Part shown: in pieces, positions 26,961 through 34,439 of the stretch
Layout of the letters: each line of letters opens with the position of its first letter
Numbering within the stretch: position 1 is the first letter of the stretch
DNA from: Nonlabens xiamenensis
GTDB lineage: Bacteria; Bacteroidota; Bacteroidia; Flavobacteriales; Flavobacteriaceae
Length of the DNA: 64,000 nt
Reading direction: 5' to 3'
NCBI RefSeq assembly: GCF_003865345.1
Contig: NZ_RMVE01000002.1
Location: forward strand, 248,001 to 312,000
Made by a program: the position numbers and the translations under genes
The notes under the pieces: model-generated
The model's database searches: none
What the model was told of the DNA's origin: nothing
The model's input: the letters and a program-made list of their open reading frames with translations, nothing else

Positions 26961-28310
26961 TTATTTATCCAGTAGGTCAGTAGGAACCGCTGACATCAAA
27001 TCGGCCACCTTCTTTAAAAAACTACCGCCCAAATAGCCATCCACCACACGATGATCAAAAGACAGAGAGAGCATCATCATGCTGCGTATTTCGATGCGGT
27101 CTTCGTTGTTTTCAGTGATGACTTCGGCTCGTTTTTTAATGATTCCGGTAGCCAAAATGGCGACTTCGGGTTGATTAATGATAGGCGTTCCCATCAATGA
27201 GCCAAAAGTTCCGACGTTAGAAATAGTAAAGGTACTTCCTTTGATATCATCACCAGCCAACTTGTTTTCTCTAGCTAAAGCGGCCAGACGATTGACTTCG
27301 GCAGCAAGTTGGACCAAATCCAATTGGTCGGCCTTTTTTACCACCGGAACAATAAGATTACCTGAAGGCAGAGCAGTGGCCATCCCGATATTGATGTCTT
27401 CTTTAACGATGATGTTTTTTCCGTCCAAACTGCTATTGATCATCGGAAATTCCGTGATCGCACCTGCCACTGCACGTATAAAGAAAGGTGTAAATGTTAG
27501 TTTTTCACCGTGCTTTTCCTGGAATGATTTTTTGTTGCTTTCGCGAAAGCGTACCAACTCGGTCACATCACATTCTACATAGGCCGTGACATGCGGACTC
27601 GTATGTTTACTGTACACCATGTGATCTGCAATCATACGGCGCATACGATCCATCTCGACTATACGTCCTGTCCCCTTGTCCAACTTGAGTTGAGGAATAC
27701 GGTAAGCTGTGGGATCTGACACTGTGGGCGCGGGTTGGGCAAATTGATATGGCCGTCCTTGATCGATATAGCTAAACAGGTCACTTTTGCGCAATCGGCC
27801 GTCCTTACCTGTACCTGGGATACGGGCCAGCTCCTCGTAGGAAATATGATTTTTCCTGGCGATTTGATCCACCAGCGGACTTACATACGGCGTTTTTTCT
27901 AGTAATACATACGATGTATTGTCTGTATGGGCAGCCGTCTTTGGTGGCGCCGGCTTTTGCAGACTGGTGGTGGGCTTTTTGGCGGGAGTTACTTGTTCTA
28001 GCCCTCCCAATTCTTTGGGATCGGATTTGACCTGATCAGGTTTTACCTGGTCCTTTGACGTCACTTCTCCTGGCTCTATTTGCGCAATACTGCTGCCAAT
28101 TTCTACCACATCGCCGGCATCGGACAGGTGCTTGATCATTTTTCCCGAAACCGGAGCCGGAACCTCATTGTCTACTTTATCCGTTCCTACTTCAACCAAA
28201 ATATCTCCTTCTTGAAAGGATTCCCCTTCCTCTACCAGCCAGTTGAGAATGGTTCCTTCAGTGATGGATTCTCCCATTCTTGGGAGGATAAAATCTGCAG
28301 TTTTAGACAT
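26961..28310 (-). CDS. E2 dihydrolipoamide acyltransferase of 2-oxo acid dehydrogenase
   Basis: ATG 28310 is preferred over the open-frame start at 28334 because it begins the lipoyl domain directly (MSKTADFILPRMGESITEG). The 449-aa protein has one lipoyl domain (1-77, lipoyl-Lys in GTDKVDNE), a Pro/Lys linker, and a peripheral subunit-binding domain at about 143-182 (YVSPLVDQIARKN...GTGKDGRLRKSDL). The catalytic domain (about 210-449) ends with the active-site SFDHRVVDGYLGG. It transfers the acyl group from E1 to CoA and pairs with the fused E1 downstream. A palindrome operator lies 16 bp upstream of the start, and a 14-bp palindrome at 27537 encodes VRFRESN. Confidence 0.92.
   Translation of the reverse strand: MSKTADFILPRMGESITEGTILNWLVEEGESFQEGDILVEVGTDKVDNEVPAPVSGKMIKHLSDAGDVVEIGSSIAQIEPGEVTSKDQVKPDQVKSDPKELGGLEQVTPAKKPTTSLQKPAPPKTAAHTDNTSYVLLEKTPYVSPLVDQIARKNHISYEELARIPGTGKDGRLRKSDLFSYIDQGRPYQFAQPAPTVSDPTAYRIPQLKLDKGTGRIVEMDRMRRMIADHMVYSKHTSPHVTAYVECDVTELVRFRESNKKSFQEKHGEKLTFTPFFIRAVAGAITEFPMINSSLDGKNIIVKEDINIGMATALPSGNLIVPVVKKADQLDLVQLAAEVNRLAALARENKLAGDDIKGSTFTISNVGTFGSLMGTPIINQPEVAILATGIIKKRAEVITENNEDRIEIRSMMMLSLSFDHRVVDGYLGGSFLKKVADLMSAVPTDLLDK
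27537..27550. repeat. 14-bp palindrome GCTTTCGCGAAAGC (copy 5)
   Basis: Perfect copy in the E2 gene, read as VRFRESN. Confidence 0.95.
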
Positions 28311-28326
28311 GGTATAAAAATACGAA

Positions 28327-28342
28327 ACTAACATTTGTTAGT
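28327..28342. promoter_or_regulatory. palindromic operator ACTAACATTTGTTAGT upstream of E2
   Basis: A perfect dyad with 7-bp arms and a 2-bp centre, 16 bp upstream of the E2 ATG. It shares the pattern ACTAAC-N4-GTTAGT with a site upstream of paaZ (37091-37106). Its size and symmetry fit a TetR-family dimer. The regulator is not in this window. Confidence 0.6.
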
Positions 28343-28486
28343 ACTAATAACCACGATGATTTATTGATGATGAAATTTCATCATAAGGCTATACGAAAGA
28401 CAGTCCTGTGTTGCTCAACACAAGCTCATGAACCATTTTAAAGTTTTGCAAGCTTTTTTCTGACAGTGCTAATGCTTGTTGATGAA

Positions 28487-29086
28487 TTAATACTGCTGTT
28501 TAATTTCATTAAGCGTCTTATAAAAGTCCTCTTGCACTGGTCGATTTTTAGGGATTTCCCTTAGTGGCTCTACTTCCAGCATAGTTTGATGACAGTCTGC
28601 AGGTAATTGTTGATAGAGCTTTGTTCCCGCCGTTTTCCACTGGATCATCTGGTCGCTGACTTCTTTAATTTTTTTCGCAGGATTGCCAACAATAAGGCTG
28701 CGTGGTTCAAAGATGGCTTCAGCTTTGACAAAACTCATGGCCCCCACGATACACTCATCGCCGATGATGGCATCATCCATGATCACGCTATTCATACCGA
28801 TCAGACAATTACGACCCAGCTGAGCACCGTGAATCACCGCTCCATGACCGATATGTGCGCTTTCGCGAAAGCGGATACTCTTACCCGGAAACATATGTAC
28901 CGTACAGTTTTCTTGCACATTGACACCATCTTCCAAGATGATTTCACCCCAATCGCCCCTGATTACTGCACTGGGACCTACATAACAATTTTTACCTATG
29001 ATCACATTGCCGATCACACTGGCCTGTGGATGAATAAAACTGCTCTCGTGGATAACGGGAATGTGGGACTTAAAAGAGTATACCAA
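28487..29086 (-). CDS. paaY: PaaY-like gamma-carbonic-anhydrase-fold protein
   Basis: A 199-aa left-handed beta-helix (hexapeptide repeat) protein. Repeats such as VIGNVIIGKNCYVG and CLIGMNSVIMDDAIIG are visible, with metal-ligand histidines in TVHMF and HIGHGAVIHG. The length and C-terminal tail (PLREIPKNRP) match PaaY of phenylacetate degradation. PaaY is described as a thioesterase that hydrolyses dead-end CoA esters. There is no in-frame ATG near the N-terminus; the likely start is TTG at 29086, 5 bp past the stop of the upstream T9SS gene. A palindrome copy at 28859 encodes IRFRESA. Proximity to paaZ supports the name. Confidence 0.85.
   Translation of the reverse strand: MVYSFKSHIPVIHESSFIHPQASVIGNVIIGKNCYVGPSAVIRGDWGEIILEDGVNVQENCTVHMFPGKSIRFRESAHIGHGAVIHGAQLGRNCLIGMNSVIMDDAIIGDECIVGAMSFVKAEAIFEPRSLIVGNPAKKIKEVSDQMIQWKTAGTKLYQQLPADCHQTMLEVEPLREIPKNRPVQEDFYKTLNEIKQQY
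28859..28872. repeat. 14-bp palindrome GCTTTCGCGAAAGC (copy 6)
   Basis: Perfect, 16 bp with flanks. It lies in the paaY-like gene, read as IRFRESA, between metal-ligand histidines. Confidence 0.95.
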
Positions 29087-29091
29087 GACGA

Positions 29092-32046
29092 TTAAAATTG
29101 ATGAAGCAGCACCTTTCTGGTAGTAGAATGGTTCTGACTTTTCAAACTTAGTATATAATATCCTGACGCAACAGAAGAAGTATCAATTTCCCATGAGCCG
29201 TAGGCCGTTTCAGTTTTATTCCCTTTATCTTTCAAGATGTTCCTGCCATTGAGGTCATGCAATATACACTCATCCAGACTTACCTCAGCTTGATCGAATT
29301 GAATGACTAAAATATTCTGATTTTTTTTCTGAAATACTGTGAATTGCGGATCCTTGACCACATTCTCACCGATGGACAAGGTAGAATTTTGGAATTTCAA
29401 TGAAAATCTTCCCAGATGATTTCCTGGTCGTAAATTGAGTATCACTGGGGCATGCATCAAATCGTGATAAGTCGCTGTTTCATCATCGTATAAATAGATA
29501 GGGAGACCGTTGTTCCAATGCTCCAAGTGGTCTATCATGAATTCAAAATCTCCAGCTACTGACACATCCACAACCAATGGGATAATGGTCGTATGATCAA
29601 TTTGGGGAATACCTTGAATACCGTAATTTTTATTGTTGAGATCAAATGCAACATCATTAGAGAAATGATCAAATAATTCACCATCATAAAATTTATCTAC
29701 ACCATTAGTACTATTGGGATCTTCGGTTAAGAGGAGTTGACGATGACCTTGTTGAGGTGTAGTCATACCTAATCTCAACTTGGTTCTGGTATCTACGAGG
29801 CGATGATTGTTATTTTGGGAAGAGGCTGATTTAATAAAAACACTGGTGCCATTTATTTCAGGTGCATGCACACGCATATCATTGCTAAAATTGAGATTAC
29901 CTGTGGTCGTCGAACTCACAAAAAACCCTTGACCTACTGGGATGTAACGCGCTGGGAGCTTTGTCGCCACACCGAGGTTGGAAACGCCATTTAACGCAAC
30001 AGCCAATGAGGGAGCACCAATGCCTCCAGAAAGGTTGTATAAAGCATATCCACCTTGATAATCGGAAAAAATGTGGGTATCACCGCCATAGTGCTCCCAG
30101 AAATAAAGCGTCCCGTCCAGGTGCGGATTGTTCAATAGGAATTGATGGGCATCCAAGGCACTAGGATAAGGATTACTGATCAAGTAACTGTTTCCCGAAG
30201 TCATCGGTAGAACTATATCTCCATTGTTGGGTGTTCCTTCAAAGATATAAGCTTGTGATGTAGCGTTGGTACCCGTTCCTTTCATTGTATACCCTTGTCC
30301 TGTGAGCAGTTGATCGGTAGCATTTAAAGACTCCCAATTGGCGTACGAACTGTTCAGATCACGGAAGGCATATAACCATCGACTAGCAATTGTAGCAGGG
30401 ACAGTGGCATTACCTGGTGCACCATTAGTTGTGGTTCCAGATGTAAAAGTTAAAGGTCGTGCTACCGTGGTCGTTCCATCCTTCATGACACCACCTATTG
30501 TAAATCCGCTATTGCTGGAGGAAGAAGGGTTGGACACTGGTGAACCCCAATACGTATATCTATGAATGCTAGGGTTACCGTAGCGAATGACTTGAATTTT
30601 ACCCGCGCTGCCGAGGCTAACTGTGGAGTTATTGGGCTGTACCAATTGTCCTTGACCGTTAAGATTTAGAGTTCCGTTCAGGTTAAGCGAATTATGGACC
30701 TCAACACTTGTTGTACCCATCATATGAGCCGTCACACCAGCGTCAATGGTCAAATTTCCAGCGACGAAACTTGAGCTTTGATTTAAGTTTGCCCTGATGT
30801 ACACATTATCTGCGGAGTTGGAAGGGTTCAACAAATCACTGGGATCATTAGGACACCAGGTGCCATCATGCACAAATTCCCTTATTTTGGATTTTATAAC
30901 CGTATTTGAATAGCCAGTAAAACCACATCCATCAAAAACTCTTCTTCTGAAATAGGTTGTACTGGGTAAATTTACAGGGGGGTCATAATCCACCCCAGTG
31001 GCACCCACAATGTTCGTCCAGAATACGTTGTTTGTACTGGATTGCCATTGGTAGTTCAATGTGTTTGAATATGCCTGTGCAGGCGCCGTGCTACTTATTA
31101 TGGATGGATCCACATTACATCCCACGCTTTCATTTCCAGTGATGGTGCCCGCAATAACAGAACTGGATGCAGTAAAAGAAATATTATCCACAAACCCCCT
31201 ATCCAAACCGCTGGAAAGACTTCCATCCTTTGAGTACCTCCATTCAATTGTATTCTCCCCTACATCCAGATTCAAGGTCACATTGGTCCAGCCAGTAAGC
31301 CCACTTATAAAGTCTCTTCTCGTGCCGTTGACATAGACCTCCAGAAAATCATGATTTGCCTCGCTGTCGACCCTCCACCTAAATGAAACTTGGCGTTGAC
31401 ATCTTACCGTCGTAGAAAATGAGGAGGACCCGCCATGCCCAATTGTTCCAGAAGCGGCACAATCAATTCCATCCGAAGCCCAAGAACCTCGACAGCCCCA
31501 AAAAGGTCTATTGCCAGCTGTGGTATAATTAGAAGCCGCATATTCTGTTGCTGCTGGTAGGCTTACTGTAGTATAACGATATCTGCTGAAAACTATCATG
31601 TTCATGGTAGGCTCACCTACAAGTAAGTTTCCGTTAGTCCATTGGTATTCTAATGGATTATTGAAATTCAAGGAACCATTAGCTTGTACATAGCAATCAT
31701 CCCCTAGAAATCCGCCTGAGCTGTATGTGCAACGACCTCCCCCATCATCCTCCCAAGCCTCAATTCTGGCACGTAAAGAGGTAGCTGGTATATTATACCT
31801 ATTTCTGACGGCATAGGCTCCAGATTGTACAACATACCCAGGAGCGTCTCTGGTCACACAATATGAATAAGTTTCTACGCCTGTCGTGTTGTCGCCCAAC
31901 CAACCCATCCATGTATATTCCTCATCACCTGCCTCGTTATCACAATTACCAGAAAAGCTTGTGATCCGAGATTCATAATCAATATTTTGAGCAAAGATAA
32001 AGGGGGGCAATAGCAGCAAGCTGCAGATAAGAATAGAATTTTTCAA
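29092..32046 (-). CDS. large T9SS-type surface protein, about 984 aa
   Basis: The frame is open from 32097 (TTG). TTG at 32046 fits better because it begins a signal peptide (KNSILICSLLLLPPFIFAQ); no ATG is available near the N-terminus. The N-terminal 250 residues contain many Cys and Trp residues, with SGNCDNEAGDEEYTWMGW and a sugar-binding-like sandwich. An Ig-like segment (LNYQWQSS...TTYFRRRVFDGCG) follows at about 320-390. The central part has repeated LNLNGTLNLNG and GYTMKGTG motifs. The C-terminus (DLNGRNILKDKGN ... GYYILSLKSQ...) is a T9SS sorting-like domain. Similar architectures occur in gliding and adhesion proteins of flavobacteria. The gene ends 5 bp before paaY, but this may not be functional linkage. 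Confidence 0.8.
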   Translation of the reverse strand: MKNSILICSLLLLPPFIFAQNIDYESRITSFSGNCDNEAGDEEYTWMGWLGDNTTGVETYSYCVTRDAPGYVVQSGAYAVRNRYNIPATSLRARIEAWEDDGGGRCTYSSGGFLGDDCYVQANGSLNFNNPLEYQWTNGNLLVGEPTMNMIVFSRYRYTTVSLPAATEYAASNYTTAGNRPFWGCRGSWASDGIDCAASGTIGHGGSSSFSTTVRCQRQVSFRWRVDSEANHDFLEVYVNGTRRDFISGLTGWTNVTLNLDVGENTIEWRYSKDGSLSSGLDRGFVDNISFTASSSVIAGTITGNESVGCNVDPSIISSTAPAQAYSNTLNYQWQSSTNNVFWTNIVGATGVDYDPPVNLPSTTYFRRRVFDGCGFTGYSNTVIKSKIREFVHDGTWCPNDPSDLLNPSNSADNVYIRANLNQSSSFVAGNLTIDAGVTAHMMGTTSVEVHNSLNLNGTLNLNGQGQLVQPNNSTVSLGSAGKIQVIRYGNPSIHRYTYWGSPVSNPSSSSNSGFTIGGVMKDGTTTVARPLTFTSGTTTNGAPGNATVPATIASRWLYAFRDLNSSYANWESLNATDQLLTGQGYTMKGTGTNATSQAYIFEGTPNNGDIVLPMTSGNSYLISNPYPSALDAHQFLLNNPHLDGTLYFWEHYGGDTHIFSDYQGGYALYNLSGGIGAPSLAVALNGVSNLGVATKLPARYIPVGQGFFVSSTTTGNLNFSNDMRVHAPEINGTSVFIKSASSQNNNHRLVDTRTKLRLGMTTPQQGHRQLLLTEDPNSTNGVDKFYDGELFDHFSNDVAFDLNNKNYGIQGIPQIDHTTIIPLVVDVSVAGDFEFMIDHLEHWNNGLPIYLYDDETATYHDLMHAPVILNLRPGNHLGRFSLKFQNSTLSIGENVVKDPQFTVFQKKNQNILVIQFDQAEVSLDECILHDLNGRNILKDKGNKTETAYGSWEIDTSSVASGYYILSLKSQNHSTTRKVLLHQF

Positions 32047-32097
32047 TTGGCTTAAGTTAGTTGAGTGCTGTAAAACTGCTAAATATCTATATAACAA

Positions 32098-32406
32098 TAA
32101 AATAGATTCGACAAACCGCTCTAAAAATAGTCCAGAGCACTGTCACACCTACGAAGGTTTTCACAAATATTACTTTTCCCCAAGCCACTTGCTATCAAAG
32201 GTTTAAAAATCAGATGTATACCTATTCTCAATCTAGATATAGGTGAGCCATGTCCCATAACATCATAGACATAGATACAAGTACCCAAACTCATCTACAG
32301 CCTGACTCGCAGCGAAGTTTAAATAATGAAAATTGAAATCTTTGGCGATGATTAAGGGAGAAATCACATTCCCTTATTGTTCTCAACAATCAATCACATT
32401 CCATAT
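32098..32406. other. intergenic, no feature recognised
   Basis: About 310-360 bp between the T9SS gene start and the S41 peptidase homologue stop, AT-rich. I see no RNA gene, convincing terminator or repeat; it presumably contains the promoter of the T9SS gene. Confidence 0.4.
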
Positions 32407-33630
32407 TTATGGACGCATCAATTGAAGCGCCAAATCAATCCAATCTTCTTGCGGAGATAGATGTATATCAATTGGCACCCCTTTACGCTCGTAATCCAGT
32501 AAATGAGAATAATCCATATCGGTAATAGACATGCGATAGTCAGTGTCACCTATCCTATCCCAACCCGAATAATTCTTACCATAAGATAGAATACCCAAGC
32601 TAGGCTCGCCCATAACTATAATATTGGGGTTCTTTTCTTTCAAATAGACCGTTGTGATCTCGGCATTGCTTCCCGTGTAATTATTAACCAAAACCACAAC
32701 TTTACCATCTTTAGCTTTATCCAGAGCAAGTTTGCGATAGGCTTTACTGACTTTATCGGCGCCACCACCATTTTGACGTAGGTCCAGAATTAAATGTGTA
32801 CTAGCCTTGATCGGCTTGGCATTCTCTTTAAGGAATCTCTTGCTTTCTTTTTGCGTATTATCAAAAGCATTGAAGGAACCCACACGTATGTAGGCCGTAT
32901 TATTATCCAAAGGCTTAAATACAAACTTATCCACGTCAATCAGTAAACTGTTATCCTGGGCCTTATCCATTTTATATAAGCCAGTAAATAACCAGCGATT
33001 GCCATTGAACTTTTCGGCATGTCTCACCTGCCAGGCAGATAGGTTTTTTTTTGCATAAATGCTGGTGTATGCCTCCTCGTTCTTTTTAAGATAAGCCATG
33101 ACCATACCTGGCTGCCAGTGTTCCACCTCAGAACTCAGAATTATGGCTTCAAAATATTCTTCTGCCTCGCTAATGCCTATCTGCATCTCATCTCCCCAAC
33201 GATAAACACCTTCAATATCCTCTTGGGACTTTTTCTCCAGCTCAATGCTTAAGCTATCCAAATCCAGGGAACGTTGCTCTACATCACGATAGATGGCTGA
33301 GCCTTTGATATCAACTGAAGTATTCTCATCAGTATCCATGTCGACACCCTTTAATTCAAGCAAGATATGCTCGTCCTTGACCAAATAACTCAATTCGGCC
33401 AATTTTAAAAGGCATGAAACGCGTCCAGTGTTGCAGTCAATAGTATTTCTTATCTCTACGGCTTGACGATCAAAGGTAGTCTGGGCTTCATTGTTCGGAT
33501 ATTGGGTCTTGAAGGAGATGGTTTTTTCTAGATTGTTCTTGAATAAATCAAAAGAACGCTGACATTCACATGACTGGCTATAGGCTAGACTTCCAATCAC
33601 TAATAGGATTATTACCGCCCATGTCTTCAT
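32407..33630 (-). CDS. S41 family peptidase homologue
   Basis: A 407-aa secreted protein with a signal peptide (residues 1-18, ending AYSQ) and paired Cys residues just after it. The C-terminal 150 residues form the S41 (tail-specific protease) core: LILDLRQNGGGADK, VVVLVNNYTGSNAEITT with the candidate nucleophile Ser, and MGEPSLGILSYG. The N-terminal 200 residues are helical and match nothing I know. A PDZ domain is not obvious, unlike CtpA. It sits 11 bp downstream of the enoyl-CoA hydratase, so it may be co-transcribed with paaZ although unrelated in function. Confidence 0.75.
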   Translation of the reverse strand: MKTWAVIILLVIGSLAYSQSCECQRSFDLFKNNLEKTISFKTQYPNNEAQTTFDRQAVEIRNTIDCNTGRVSCLLKLAELSYLVKDEHILLELKGVDMDTDENTSVDIKGSAIYRDVEQRSLDLDSLSIELEKKSQEDIEGVYRWGDEMQIGISEAEEYFEAIILSSEVEHWQPGMVMAYLKKNEEAYTSIYAKKNLSAWQVRHAEKFNGNRWLFTGLYKMDKAQDNSLLIDVDKFVFKPLDNNTAYIRVGSFNAFDNTQKESKRFLKENAKPIKASTHLILDLRQNGGGADKVSKAYRKLALDKAKDGKVVVLVNNYTGSNAEITTVYLKEKNPNIIVMGEPSLGILSYGKNYSGWDRIGDTDYRMSITDMDYSHLLDYERKGVPIDIHLSPQEDWIDLALQLMRP

Positions 33631-33641
33631 AACTACATACT

Positions 33642-34394
33642 TTATTTGAACCTTTTCAATGTTTCTTTGGTAAAGTCACTGAGTACCAATCTCCCAGAAA
33701 TTTTGGCCCGTTCGGTCAATAATTGATCCCAATCCTCGCAGCCCGACCAAAACATTTTTTTCATTTCTGCCATGGCATCAGGATTATATTGAGCCAAGGC
33801 TTTTGCGCGTTCCATCACGGCTTTATCCATGTCTTCTGTGGTGTCAAAAACTTCGGCAAAAAGTCCGTTTTCCTTGGCCCATTCTGGCGTATAAAATTCA
33901 TTGGCATTGATAGCAATTTGGCTCATACCGCTCAGTCCTAGCTTACGCTGTACAGCCGGTCCTACCACAAATGGCCCAATACCGATGTTGAGTTCGCTCA
34001 GTTTGATGGCTGCATACTTGGTAGCAAAACAATAATCTGTAGCACTGGCCACTCCTACTCCGCCGCCTACAGTTTTACCTTGCACTCGACCTATGATAAA
34101 TTTAGGACATTTGCGCATTGCGTTGATCACATTGGCAAATCCAGAAAAGAATTCAAGCCCCTGCTCCTCGTTTTCGATGGCGACCAGTTCCTTGAAACTA
34201 GCACCAGCACAGAAGGTTCGTTCACCCCCAGATTTTAGGATAATGACTTTGGTATTCTCGTCCTGTCCTGCACTCTGGATCGCGTTGGCCAAATCAGCCA
34301 AGACATCACTGGGCAGCGAATTGTGCGCCGGATGGAAGAATTCGATCGTTGTAATTTGATGTTCTGTCGTTGTCTTTACGTAAGCTGCTGTCAT
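33642..34394 (-). CDS. enoyl-CoA hydratase/isomerase family protein (Paa-type)
   Basis: A 250-aa crotonase-fold protein. The oxyanion-hole segments KSGGERTFCAGASFKEL (about 55-70) and GRVQGKTVGGGVGVASATDYCFA (about 102-124) are visible. It lies 45 bp downstream of paaZ. PaaF and PaaG are crotonase-family enzymes of phenylacetate degradation, so either role is possible; which one cannot be told from motifs. A third option is a generic enoyl-CoA hydratase of fatty acid or branched-chain catabolism, linking it to the nearby E1/E2. It probably forms an operon with paaZ. Confidence 0.85.
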   Translation of the reverse strand: MTAAYVKTTTEHQITTIEFFHPAHNSLPSDVLADLANAIQSAGQDENTKVIILKSGGERTFCAGASFKELVAIENEEQGLEFFSGFANVINAMRKCPKFIIGRVQGKTVGGGVGVASATDYCFATKYAAIKLSELNIGIGPFVVGPAVQRKLGLSGMSQIAINANEFYTPEWAKENGLFAEVFDTTEDMDKAVMERAKALAQYNPDAMAEMKKMFWSGCEDWDQLLTERAKISGRLVLSDFTKETLKRFK

Positions 34395-34439
34395 AAATGA
34401 ATATTGAAAAATGGATTGATCCAGTGATCTTTATGGTGT

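Noticed and set aside
28607-29095. 162-codon plus-strand frame
   Set aside because: It is antisense to the paaY-like gene, whose hexapeptide repeats and metal His are clear.
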